NCBI GenBank assembly: GCA_003565095.1
Contig: PXDI01000305.1
Span: 1-28,542 of the forward strand
Length of the DNA stretch: 28,542 nt
From: PVC group bacterium
GTDB lineage: Bacteria > Verrucomicrobiota > Kiritimatiellia > UBA8416 > PXDI01
Direction of reading: 5' to 3'
Notes under the pieces: generated by a model
The model's input: only the letters and a program-made list of their open reading frames with translations
What the model was told of the DNA's origin: nothing
The model's database searches: none
Made by a program: the position numbers and the translations under genes
Part shown: in pieces, positions 16,631 to 24,004 of the stretch
Position numbering within the stretch: position 1 is the first letter of the stretch
How the letters are laid out: every line of letters begins with the position of its first letter

Positions 16631-18240
16631 TCCCCCGCTTGCGGAATAGATTCAAACACAACCCCTTGCTTTCGCTGCTCTTCAATAATGTCAGCGGCGC
16701 GTTCACGGACTTCATCCAGGCACGGCGGACAGCAAACGTAGATACGGAGGCCGTCGTGGTCATGATAAAACTGACGGTTGATCGGCCCGCCCATCACCGG
16801 GCACTCTGTTTGCAGGCGCGGCTCATCGGCCGCCACGTCATGCCCGGCATGCTCCGTTTGTCCATGATCATGCGTGGGCGGTTTGCCGCCATCCGGAGCC
16901 ATCATGCTGGGCCGTCCGCGAATCTGCAGCTCGCTATCGATCTTGAATTGACCGTTGACGACGACCAGATCGCCTTCGTTCAACCCTTCACTGACAACAT
17001 AAACATCGCCCGCGCGCGCGCCAAGCGTTATTCGGCGCGGCTCAAAGGTCGGCCGGTCTTCGTCGGGCAAACGCACATAGACCAGCGCGCGTCTGCCCGT
17101 GATCAACGGCGCAGAAGCCGGTATGACGAGGGGCACATCGTTTGTGAGTGTGGGGGTGTGAGTGTGTGGGTGAGTGGGTGCGTCAGGCGGCGGGCGTCGG
17201 GCGTCGGGAGTCGCAAGTCGCGAGTCCTGCACATAAGGTGCCCGAACCTGGGCGGAAACAAGCATATCAGGCTTGAGCTGCCGGTCGGGATTATCCGCCT
17301 CGACCCGCAGGCGGGCCGTGCGGGTGCGTTCGTTGATCACGGGCTCGATAAAGCTGATTTCGCCTTCGAACGCTTCTCCCGGGTGAGCGGTCACGTTGAA
17401 TTCGACCTTCTGGCCGACGGCCAGCCATGCCAGATCGCGTTCGTAAGCCTCCAGATTAACCCAAACCCGGGACAACTCCGCAATACGGGTCAGGCGCCCG
17501 CCCTCGCGCAACCATTCACCCTCGCGCACGACCATCGGCAACGCCACGCCCGCGGCCGGACTCTCGACCCGGAACGTGCGCGGCATCTCGCCGCTTTTCA
17601 ACACTTCGTCAATTTGTGCCATGCTCACACCACGGCGAATCAGCCGGGCACGGGCCGCCTCCAAAACGTCTGCGGCTCCATCCCCCACCACAAGCAGCTC
17701 GCGAAACGCCGTCGCAACAGCCGGACTATAGAATTCCGCCAGCACCTCGCCCTCCGCTACCGGCTGCCAGGGCGTGCTGACAGCCAGTCGTTCCACATAA
17801 GCTTCCGTGCGGGCAACGATGTCATACAGGCGACTTTCGTCGAACCCGACCTTGCCAAACAGATCAATCTCGATCTCGACCGTCCGCCGCTCAACCGGCC
17901 AGGTCCGGATATCCATCAAAGCGATAGCACGGTTACTCAGCCGCAGCCGCGGCACGTCCGTTTCGTCATCGCCATCGTCATCGTCGTCAGGTAACGGAAT
18001 CAGATCCATGAAACAGATCGGGCACTTGTCATCAGGATCGGGCGAGCGCACCTGCGGATGCATCGAGCAGTAGTAGATAGTTTCTTTGGCCCCCACCTCT
18101 TCGCCATTCGCATCATCATGCTGATGTTCGGCGGATATGCCCCCGCGCCACAGTCCCAGCACAAACCCCAGAACAAGCAACGCCAGCCAAATCACAATAT
18201 CACGCTTTGTAAAATCAAAATTCTCATATATCTTTTTCAT
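16627..18240 (-). CDS. cusB: CusB-type RND periplasmic adaptor with HMBD and C-terminal YHS-like domain
   Basis: A 537-residue membrane-fusion protein bridging the inner-membrane pump and TolC. The start ATG at 18240 has AAAGG at 9 bases; an upstream frame to 18279 lies inside tolC. In order: a membrane anchor (about 13-32); a heavy-metal-binding domain at 57-83 with YYCSMHPQ and CPICFMDLIPL; an acidic linker; the hairpin, lipoyl and beta-barrel regions; an unusual Pro/His/Thr-rich linker at about 338-367 encoded by low-complexity DNA; a membrane-proximal domain; a His-rich segment; and a final YHS-like domain from about 478 with ECPVMGG and YVCCPPCLDEV. The C-terminal domain is not part of E. 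coli CusB and closely resembles the free protein encoded at 19646-20056. One base separates it from tolC. Confidence 0.9.
   Translation of the reverse strand: MKKIYENFDFTKRDIVIWLALLVLGFVLGLWRGGISAEHQHDDANGEEVGAKETIYYCSMHPQVRSPDPDDKCPICFMDLIPLPDDDDDGDDETDVPRLRLSNRAIALMDIRTWPVERRTVEIEIDLFGKVGFDESRLYDIVARTEAYVERLAVSTPWQPVAEGEVLAEFYSPAVATAFRELLVVGDGAADVLEAARARLIRRGVSMAQIDEVLKSGEMPRTFRVESPAAGVALPMVVREGEWLREGGRLTRIAELSRVWVNLEAYERDLAWLAVGQKVEFNVTAHPGEAFEGEISFIEPVINERTRTARLRVEADNPDRQLKPDMLVSAQVRAPYVQDSRLATPDARRPPPDAPTHPHTHTPTLTNDVPLVIPASAPLITGRRALVYVRLPDEDRPTFEPRRITLGARAGDVYVVSEGLNEGDLVVVNGQFKIDSELQIRGRPSMMAPDGGKPPTHDHGQTEHAGHDVAADEPRLQTECPVMGGPINRQFYHDHDGLRIYVCCPPCLDEVRERAADIIEEQRKQGVVFESIPQAGE
17141..17226. 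repeat. In-frame low-complexity DNA within cusB
   Basis: GTG(A/G)GTG-type repeats run into GGCGTCGGG / GGAGTCGC-type repeats, unlike the surrounding coding sequence and like the intergenic simple repeats elsewhere in the window. The reading frame stays open and encodes a Pro/Thr/His-rich linker (PTHPHTHTPT). Confidence 0.8.
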
Positions 18241-18241
18241 C

Positions 18242-19588
18242 TCAATCACCTTTCTTGATAAACTCGAACGCCCCGACACAGCAGCCGATATCGGCCAGGG
18301 CGATTTCGCGGTCGGCCGCGGCGCGCGCGGCCTGTAATTGAAATTCGAGCAGGGTACGCCGGGCGTCGATCAGGGTCATGAACTCCGCCGAACCATCGGC
18401 ATACGCCTGGCGGGCAACTGTCAGCGCTTGTTGAGCCTTGGGAATCAGCGAATCGTTAAAAAGCAAAAACCGCCGTTCGGCGTCTTGGAATTGAAAGACC
18501 GCCATGCTAAGTTCGGCACGCAGCCGGTTGCGCAGCGCGTCGCGGTCATGCGCGGCGGCGTCCAGCATTGCCGCAGCCTCCCGGATACCGGCGCGAATCC
18601 GGCCGCGCCAGACCGGCAGCGTGAAGCCGGCCATCAGGCCGATGTCCGATTCGTCGCCGCGACCATCCATGCCCGGCATCACCATCCACCCGGCCCCCAG
18701 CATGACATCCGGCAGCCCGTTGCGCCGTGCCAGAGCCATGCGCCGCCGCGCGGCTTCGATGCGGGCGTCCGCCGCTTTCAATTCAGGATTCAAGTCCGCC
18801 AGCATCCCGTCCAACAGCGCTTCATCGACAATCATCGGGGCGGACGGCTCGACCGTCGGCCATGGCAGCACTTCACCCACCGGCAGATTCAACAGGGCCG
18901 CCAGTCCGGCCGACTGAGCACGGCGCTGATCACGCAAGGCGTCCAGACTGTCAATCAACCGTTCCCGTTCAATCTGCACCTTGATCAGCGCGGCGAACGA
19001 TGCAGTTCCTGATTTATAGCGCGCATTGACCGCTTTTTCCAAGTCGGCCAGCAATTGGACGTTTTCCTCGGTCACCGCCGTGGCGCGGGCCAGATAATGA
19101 TAGTTGTAAAAGGCCTTGGACAGGCGGTCGAGCAGCATAAAGCGTTCAGCCTCGAAAAGATACCAGGCAGCCTCCGCCTCCGCCGTTGCCGCGTCTTCCT
19201 TCAAGCCGCGCTTGCCGAAGGCCGGAAACATCTGTGTCAGACTGACCTTGTAACGTGTGTCCATCTGATCGATAAAATACTCGAACGACAGTGTCGGATC
19301 GCCTAATGCGCGCGCCTGCGGAATACGTTCAATAGCGGCAAGGGATCTTTCAAAAGCGGCACGCACAACAGGATTGCCGTGCATGGCATAAAGGAAATAT
19401 TCATCAAAGCCAACCGCTTCAGCATAAAAATCCCGTTCGCCCTGCACAGCGTCATGGTAATATAATACTGTGGGACTCTGCGTCATCTGCTTGCGCATTG
19501 AACGCTCGGGCAAAGTTGCACAGCCTGTTATCAAAAACAGGCTGCATAACGCCGTCACGCCGGCAAAGTATGGCACATGTTTCAGCAT
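18242..19588 (-). CDS. TolC-family outer-membrane efflux lipoprotein
   Basis: A 448-residue outer-membrane channel of the CusC/OprM type. The lipoprotein signal ends in LITGC (Cys23). Two outer-membrane-efflux repeats follow, rich in Ala/Arg/Glu heptads that form the periplasmic alpha-barrel (for example AEAAWYLFEAERFML and RRFLLFNDSLIPKAQQALT), with short beta segments between (PDVMLGAGWMVMPG). It completes the tripartite CusCBA-like pump. GAGGAGG sits only two bases before the ATG, closer than usual. It ends one base before cusB, and the cusB ribosome-binding site lies within its last codons. A strong hairpin (19606-19634) precedes it. Confidence 0.92.
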   Translation of the reverse strand: MLKHVPYFAGVTALCSLFLITGCATLPERSMRKQMTQSPTVLYYHDAVQGERDFYAEAVGFDEYFLYAMHGNPVVRAAFERSLAAIERIPQARALGDPTLSFEYFIDQMDTRYKVSLTQMFPAFGKRGLKEDAATAEAEAAWYLFEAERFMLLDRLSKAFYNYHYLARATAVTEENVQLLADLEKAVNARYKSGTASFAALIKVQIERERLIDSLDALRDQRRAQSAGLAALLNLPVGEVLPWPTVEPSAPMIVDEALLDGMLADLNPELKAADARIEAARRRMALARRNGLPDVMLGAGWMVMPGMDGRGDESDIGLMAGFTLPVWRGRIRAGIREAAAMLDAAAHDRDALRNRLRAELSMAVFQFQDAERRFLLFNDSLIPKAQQALTVARQAYADGSAEFMTLIDARRTLLEFQLQAARAAADREIALADIGCCVGAFEFIKKGD

Positions 19589-19605
19589 ATCCTCCTCAGC
19601 CGGAC

Positions 19606-19634
19606 CTGCCGGACAGGACCGTCCTGTCCGACAG
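19606..19634 (-). other. Strong intercistronic hairpin between yhs-like gene and tolC
   Basis: A 29-base near-perfect inverted repeat: CTGTCGGACAGGAC and its complement on the minus strand, with one G-U pair and a 1-base centre (effective loop 3 or more). It starts 11 bases after the yhs-like stop and ends about 17 bases before the tolC start. No U tract follows, so it is more likely an mRNA-processing or 3'-end stabilising structure than a full terminator. Confidence 0.6.
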
Positions 19635-19645
19635 CCCCATCTTTC

Positions 19646-20056
19646 TCAATGCTTATGACCGTGATCCTCTGCCGGCTGTTTTCCGGCTTTAGCCTCCGGC
19701 TTAATCTTTTCCGCCCGCTCACCGCGTTCGGCCAGTTTAGCCAGTGCCGCTGCCGGATCTTTCTCAACCGCCCCAAGGCAGCCGCTGCAGCACACATAGA
19801 TACGCTGTCCTTCATGGTCAACATAGAGCTTCTTGTCTATTTTTGCACCCATAATCGGACAGGTTGTCTGTGCCTTCAGTTCAGCCTTTTCGGCCTTCTG
19901 TTTGGCAGCCTCAATCGGACAGTGTTCCGCAGGTTTCTCGGCTTCCTTCACCTGCGGTGCCGCATGTCCCGGACAGCAGCCACCTGCATATACCGCGGAA
20001 ACGCCCAGTGTGACCACACCGGCCGTCAACGCACTCATCATCACTATTGCCTTCAT
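19646..20056 (-). CDS. Small periplasmic YHS-like metal-binding protein
   Basis: A 136-residue protein. The start ATG at 20056 has GGAAGGAG upstream and opens a signal peptide (MKAIVMMSALTAGVVTLGVS, cleavage near VYA-GG). The mature N-terminus GGCCPGH and a central EHCPIEAAK each add Cys/His. An Ala/Lys/Glu helix follows, then a YHS-like domain at about 70-105: TTCPIMGAKI, DHEGQRIYVCC, SGCLGAV. It ends in HGHKH. Such Cys-rich domains bind soft metals, so by context it is a periplasmic copper (or other metal) binder, possibly filling the metallochaperone role CusF has in E. coli (inference). The same domain ends CusB. It is the second gene of the csoR operon. Confidence 0.8.
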   Translation of the reverse strand: MKAIVMMSALTAGVVTLGVSAVYAGGCCPGHAAPQVKEAEKPAEHCPIEAAKQKAEKAELKAQTTCPIMGAKIDKKLYVDHEGQRIYVCCSGCLGAVEKDPAAALAKLAERGERAEKIKPEAKAGKQPAEDHGHKH

Positions 20057-20090
20057 TGTCCCCGCTCCTTCCTGTTTTGTCTTTCTTGTC

Positions 20091-20118
20091 TCATTATGCA
20101 TCAATTGACACATAATGA
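20091..20118. other. Inverted repeat between csoR and the yhs-like gene
   Basis: TCATTATG (20091-20098) and CATAATGA (20111-20118) are perfect 8-bp inverted arms around a 12-base spacer, in the 77-bp gap downstream of csoR. It could be a hairpin in the transcript or a second regulator site; the sequence does not resemble the csoR operator. Confidence 0.35.
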
Positions 20119-20133
20119 AACATACTACTTTTA

Positions 20134-20421
20134 CTAACGGCACATCTTCTTAATCACCTGCATCAGCTCTTGCAGCTTCTCATCAGTATCAGCTTTTGAT
20201 CCGCCCTGCAGCGTTTCACTGACACAGTTATCCAAATGTTTTCCCAGTATCAGACGCCCCAGCGAGCCAAGTGCGGCCTGCGCAGCATGTATTTGGGTGA
20301 TTATATCAATACAATACTCGCGCTCATCGATCATGCGCTTGATGCCACGCACCTGTCCCTCAATCCGGTTAACGCGCGCCAGATGTTCCGTATGCGACAA
20401 TTTGTAAGGTTTCTTATTCAT
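20134..20421 (-). CDS. csoR: CsoR-family copper-sensing repressor
   Basis: A 95-residue all-helical DUF156 repressor. The Cu(I)-binding Cys-His-Cys set is present: Cys in REYCIDIITQIH (about residue 37), then His and Cys in GKHLDNCV (about 61-65). The RIEGQVRGIKRMI block forms the DNA-binding face of the family. It represses in the apo form and is released by Cu(I). The complete Cys-His-Cys set argues for copper rather than the formaldehyde (FrmR) or nickel (RcnR) branches. The start ATG at 20421 has GAGGTGA upstream. It heads the metal-efflux operon and its promoter carries a matching operator, so autoregulation is expected. Confidence 0.93.
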   Translation of the reverse strand: MNKKPYKLSHTEHLARVNRIEGQVRGIKRMIDEREYCIDIITQIHAAQAALGSLGRLILGKHLDNCVSETLQGGSKADTDEKLQELMQVIKKMCR

Positions 20422-20444
20422 AATCTCACCTCTATTTGAAGCAT

Positions 20445-20472
20445 ATCATATACCATATGGGGGTATATGCAA
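20445..20472 (-). promoter_or_regulatory. csoR operon promoter with CsoR-type operator
   Basis: On the minus strand TTGCAT (20472-20467), a 16-base spacer and TATGAT (20450-20445) form a sigma70-type promoter. Perfect arms CATATACC (20447-20454) and GGTATATG (20462-20469) flank a G-rich centre (ATATGGG), the kind of G-tract palindrome CsoR proteins bind. The operator fills the space between -35 and -10, so bound repressor would block polymerase. Confidence 0.75.
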
Positions 20473-20530
20473 GTTTTTCTTTAAACAGCCATCAAACGCA
20501 AAAACTGCCGATAAAAAACACCTTTGCTCT

Positions 20531-20585
20531 TTACACCCGCATCTAACGCGGTGTAACTTGTGGCCGCTGCGATAGCGAGTAATAC
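20531..20585 (+). promoter_or_regulatory. Candidate promoter and inverted repeat upstream of the lipoprotein gene
   Basis: TTGTGG (20558-20563) and TAATAC (20580-20585), 16 bases apart, are a plausible promoter for the plus-strand lipoprotein. Just upstream, TTACACC (20531-20537) and GGTGTAA (20550-20556) form a 7-bp inverted repeat with a 12-base spacer, possibly an operator. It differs from the CsoR site. Confidence 0.35.
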
Positions 20586-20638
20586 AAAAACCACAAAGGT
20601 TTAATCACATAATTAAGTTTACACACAGAGGAGACAAC

Positions 20639-21085
20639 ATGAAGACTGTCAGTGTTCTTTCATTTGCGGCTTTGATGCTCGCCGTTATTTATGGCTGCAC
20701 ACAGCCTCAAGCCGGCGACCATGCGCGTGCCTACGAGAACGGCACATATCGCGGTGTGTTTATCGATGGCGACAGTATTCAGATCAATGTAGAGTTACGC
20801 ATTGAAGAAGACATCGTTAAGGCGGCGGCTTTCAGGCACCTTCGCCGCGATGAAAATTACCATCTGGACACCAAGGAAGAGCCTTACATATCTGTTGTTC
20901 AGCAATATCAAGAGGCATTAGATCATTTGGTCGGTAAAAACATTAATGCAAACCTTTCAGACCTCTACAATCCTGAAAACATCGTCAGCACCCATGTCGA
21001 CGGTTATACGGCAGCCACCTTACGAAGCAACAAGATTATCTCGGCCGTCCGCGATGCACTAAACCGTGGCGTTTACAGCTACTGA
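20639..21085 (+). CDS. Lipoprotein with FMN-binding-like domain
   Basis: A 148-residue protein with a lipoprotein-type signal ending in IYGC (Cys20; the Tyr at -2 is atypical). The body follows the FMN_bind layout: YENGTYRGVF, an INVELRIEEDIVKAAAF strand pair, and a C-terminal segment HVDGYTAATLRSNKI then AVRDAL. The latter corresponds to the D-(A)-x-S-G-A-T-x-T/S motif where Thr takes flavin covalently in RnfG/NqrC relatives; here it reads TAAT, so flavinylation is uncertain. No flavin transferase (ApbE) is nearby. A strong ribosome-binding site (GAGGAG) sits 6 bases before the ATG. It is divergent from csoR and isolated. It could be a membrane-anchored electron carrier or a structural relative (COG3976-like lipoproteins). 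Confidence 0.6.
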   Translation: MKTVSVLSFAALMLAVIYGCTQPQAGDHARAYENGTYRGVFIDGDSIQINVELRIEEDIVKAAAFRHLRRDENYHLDTKEEPYISVVQQYQEALDHLVGKNINANLSDLYNPENIVSTHVDGYTAATLRSNKIISAVRDALNRGVYSY

Positions 21086-21133
21086 ATTACTGAAACCTGA
21101 GCACTCCTGGTCGAAAAGACCTTCGGACAGGAC

Positions 21134-22150
21134 CTAGTTAGGCGTTACGATCACCTTGATTGCGTCAGCCTTGTTGTTTTTGGCCGTGTGCATGGCTTCG
21201 GCAAGCTGTGACAATGGATAACGATGCGAAATAAGCGCTTTGCCCGGCAGAATTTCCGCGTGCAGCATTTCCAGCACTGCCGGCAAATATAACGCCGGCG
21301 CAGCAAAACTGGCTCTTAACTGCAGCTTTCGAAAGTGAAAGTCATTGGCGTCAAAAGTAATCTCACCGCCGTCTGTACCGATTCCAATATAAGTCAGAAT
21401 GCCGCCATAACGCAGCCACGGCATAACCGCCGGAATCTCCGCCGCCGGAGCAGTCATTAAAATATGATCAAATGTTTCGTTGAGCGTATTGCAGTCTTTC
21501 AGCGGAGCATCCCACTCATAAACTTCCGCCCCCAGCCTGCCGGCCAAAGCCAGCCGGGCTTTGGAGTGACTGTGCCCCACGCATACCAGCCTTGCAGCAC
21601 CGCGCTGACGCGCCAGCGCAAGTGCCCCCAGCGCAATCGGCCCCGGACCAACCACACAGACATGCGCCCCCGGCTGAATACCGGCGGTCAAAACCATGTC
21701 AAACGCCACCCCCAGCGGCTCGGCTAAAGCCGCCACATCCGCTTGCAGTCCCGCATATTTCACAGCATGACTGGCCGGCGCATCAAAATAGGTGCTGAAC
21801 CCCATGGCGGACTGCCCCCAGAAGGAATCTTTAGACGAACGGCACAGGTCAGGCCGTCCGTTACGGCAAACGGAACAGCTTCCGCAGAATGCCGAAGATT
21901 GCAATGTGACTCTTTCGCCGGCAGTCAGCTCACACACTCCGCTGCCGACCGCTTCAATCACACCGGCAACCTCATGACCAAACGGCCGCCATTCCCTGGC
22001 TTCGGCCGCCGCCGTCAAATCTGTTCCGCAAATCCCGCAGGCTTCAACTTTTAACCGGATCCATCCCGGCAGCGGAACATCCGGCAGTACAACCTCGCGC
22101 AAATCAAAACGCCATGGACTCTTGAGATACGCCGCACATGTCTTCATCAT
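21134..22150 (-). CDS. Zinc-dependent medium-chain dehydrogenase
   Basis: A 338-residue MDR-family oxidoreductase. Catalytic zinc ligands are Cys41 in CGICGTD and His59-Glu60 in FGHE. The structural zinc loop has four Cys at 89, 92, 95 and 103 (FCGSCSVCRNGRPDLC). The Rossmann nucleotide-binding loop is VVGPGPIALGALALA. It oxidises a secondary alcohol or polyol with NAD(P); among relatives it most resembles sorbitol- and threonine-dehydrogenase-like enzymes, but the substrate is not determinable. Two adjacent ATGs (22150, 22147) are preceded by AAGGAT. It converges with the lipoprotein gene 49 bases away. Confidence 0.9.
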   Translation of the reverse strand: MMKTCAAYLKSPWRFDLREVVLPDVPLPGWIRLKVEACGICGTDLTAAAEAREWRPFGHEVAGVIEAVGSGVCELTAGERVTLQSSAFCGSCSVCRNGRPDLCRSSKDSFWGQSAMGFSTYFDAPASHAVKYAGLQADVAALAEPLGVAFDMVLTAGIQPGAHVCVVGPGPIALGALALARQRGAARLVCVGHSHSKARLALAGRLGAEVYEWDAPLKDCNTLNETFDHILMTAPAAEIPAVMPWLRYGGILTYIGIGTDGGEITFDANDFHFRKLQLRASFAAPALYLPAVLEMLHAEILPGKALISHRYPLSQLAEAMHTAKNNKADAIKVIVTPN

Positions 22151-22366
22151 TCATATCCTTTTTGACACCCCGGGTAAAAAAACCTAGTCCCACTCTTCGT
22201 TACCACACTTCGTCGGCTACGCCTTGCAAGACTGCGGGGTGAACTTAATCGAACTGATACGTCGCTGTGTTTGCCGGAAAGTGCTCTTGCAAATGACATC
22301 CTCTTCGTGAAATCAGCCTTCCGTGGTTGTATTTCTTCGCAGTAAAAACTAATATAAGGGCAATAG

Positions 22367-24001
22367 TTACTCTGCGCACATATAAGCCAAAGCCTGCTTT
22401 GCATTTATGGCGGAAAGACTGCCAGAATCAATTTTTAACGCTAATTCAACACAATGCCCAGCCTCTTCCAACAGATCCTGCTGCATATAATAGATGGCCT
22501 GAGCTGCCAGCCACGCGGACATGGCTGACGGGTGCGTCTCTTCCGGTAGCGTTGAATTTGTATTTTCAAACAGCGCCTTGGCTTCATCCATACGTTGATC
22601 ATTCAAAAAAAGTTGCAGCAATGCCGCATGCGCAAAAAGATACGTCGGATGCTCGCTGACAAGCTCGCGCAAAAGCCGCTCCGCTTCATCATAAATCCCC
22701 CGGTTGACGAGTGTAACCGCATAGTTTAAACATGCCGGGTAAAATTCAGGGGCACCTTCCATAATTTCTTCAAACAGCTTTCCGGCCTGCTCGTACTTAC
22801 CTTTACTTTGCGCTTTCACCCCTTTTTCAAATGTGCGCCTGAACTGCTTAGGAAGATCTCCGTATACGTGCTCGGAGTTCAGTGATATACCACTGCTGAC
22901 AACTTTCTGCCGTTGCCCCTTTAAACTAATTTTAACTCCATTTCTACCGTCAATTTCCCCTAGTTCATCCAGATAACGCAACGCAGATAAGCGCAACTCG
23001 TCGGAACCAATATCACCATTAACCAATGTCCTCAGCAACTTCATTGCTTCGGGATGTTTTGCTCTTGCCAGCATATCTACAGCACTCTCATGGCATTCGT
23101 CTCTATCTTCATTCAATAATGCAGTACAAAACTCGATCAAAGTCAACCCCGTAAGCCATTTATCAATTTCCTTTTTGTTTTTCTTACCACCTTTTAATAT
23201 TTTCTCAACATATGCTATGGGGCATATTTCATAAGCCAGAAAATAAAGCCAGCTGCCATTTACCGTTTTGGGAGTCGCTTTCTTTTTCAAGCAATCGATG
23301 TAACGCACAATCATAGCATGTTTAGGATGCGATATCCGAACACGTTCAAGATCAGCCTCAGCACGCCGATACATCTCCAGATTGGCTGCCGCAATACCCG
23401 AAAAGAAAAAAACATCCCGGCAGCCTTCTTTAACCGAAGCCGAGTCCACCTGCTTCAAGATTTCACGGTGCCGCCCAAAACGCGCCAGCGTCTCGCAAAG
23501 CTTAATTCTTGCATCATCATTCGGTAAATCCATCTTCAAAGCCTGATCAAGGTATGCCTCCGCGGTCTCATGCTCATTAATAACAAGGTGGAACATCGCA
23601 AGATTGCACACACCGAACGGATTAGGTAACGCACAGGCCGGCAATGCCGCTTGCTGAGCACGAATGGCCTCGCGCAAATTACCAACGGCATAGAGGCACA
23701 GCGCCATGTTATTGTATGGACTGGGAATAAACGGCGCGGCATCAATTGACTGCCGAAACCACGCAATGGCTTCCTCGTAAGCCCCCTGCTGCATACAGGC
23801 ATAGCCACGAGATGACAGCTTTTCTCCCCTTTCAAAATCACCAGCAAGTATAAAATCAGTATCGTCATCAGACCGCTTATGCAAACCTGCATAAGTTGTC
23901 TTCAATCCGGATTTTTCCGCGGGCTTACGGGTATAGCAGCAGAACTTGTACTTTTTCCCGCTGCCGCAGGGACAAGGTCCATATAAAATTTCATTATCCA
24001 T
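22367..24001 (-). CDS. SEC-C zinc-motif protein with TPR-like repeats
   Basis: A 544-residue cytoplasmic protein. The N-terminal SEC-C zinc motif is CPCGSGKKYKFCC at residues 10-22, as at the SecA C-terminus, where it binds SecB and ribosomes. Tetratricopeptide-like helices follow at about 60-240 (for example YEEAIAWFRQSIDAAPFIPS, LREAIRAQQAALP) and again at about 395-535 (YEQAGKLFEEIMEGAPEFYP, YDEAERLLRELVSEHP). A charged middle section (about 255-370) has HEAT-like helices (AVDMLARAKHPEAMKLLRTL). There is no signal peptide and no catalytic motif. It is three bases after the DUF gene (TGATATATG), so translationally coupled. Role unknown; a scaffold or adaptor is the only inference I would make. 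Confidence 0.75.
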   Translation of the reverse strand: MDNEILYGPCPCGSGKKYKFCCYTRKPAEKSGLKTTYAGLHKRSDDDTDFILAGDFERGEKLSSRGYACMQQGAYEEAIAWFRQSIDAAPFIPSPYNNMALCLYAVGNLREAIRAQQAALPACALPNPFGVCNLAMFHLVINEHETAEAYLDQALKMDLPNDDARIKLCETLARFGRHREILKQVDSASVKEGCRDVFFFSGIAAANLEMYRRAEADLERVRISHPKHAMIVRYIDCLKKKATPKTVNGSWLYFLAYEICPIAYVEKILKGGKKNKKEIDKWLTGLTLIEFCTALLNEDRDECHESAVDMLARAKHPEAMKLLRTLVNGDIGSDELRLSALRYLDELGEIDGRNGVKISLKGQRQKVVSSGISLNSEHVYGDLPKQFRRTFEKGVKAQSKGKYEQAGKLFEEIMEGAPEFYPACLNYAVTLVNRGIYDEAERLLRELVSEHPTYLFAHAALLQLFLNDQRMDEAKALFENTNSTLPEETHPSAMSAWLAAQAIYYMQQDLLEEAGHCVELALKIDSGSLSAINAKQALAYMCAE

Positions 24002-24004
24002 ATA

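Noticed and set aside
21104..21131. Bidirectional terminator between the lipoprotein and dehydrogenase genes
   Set aside because: Only a short asymmetric stem (GGTC/GACC with TCCT/AGGA) and no T tract on either strand.
22151..22366. Small gene in the gap upstream of the dehydrogenase
   Set aside because: Open frames there lack ribosome-binding sites and recognisable features; the region appears to be plain spacer.
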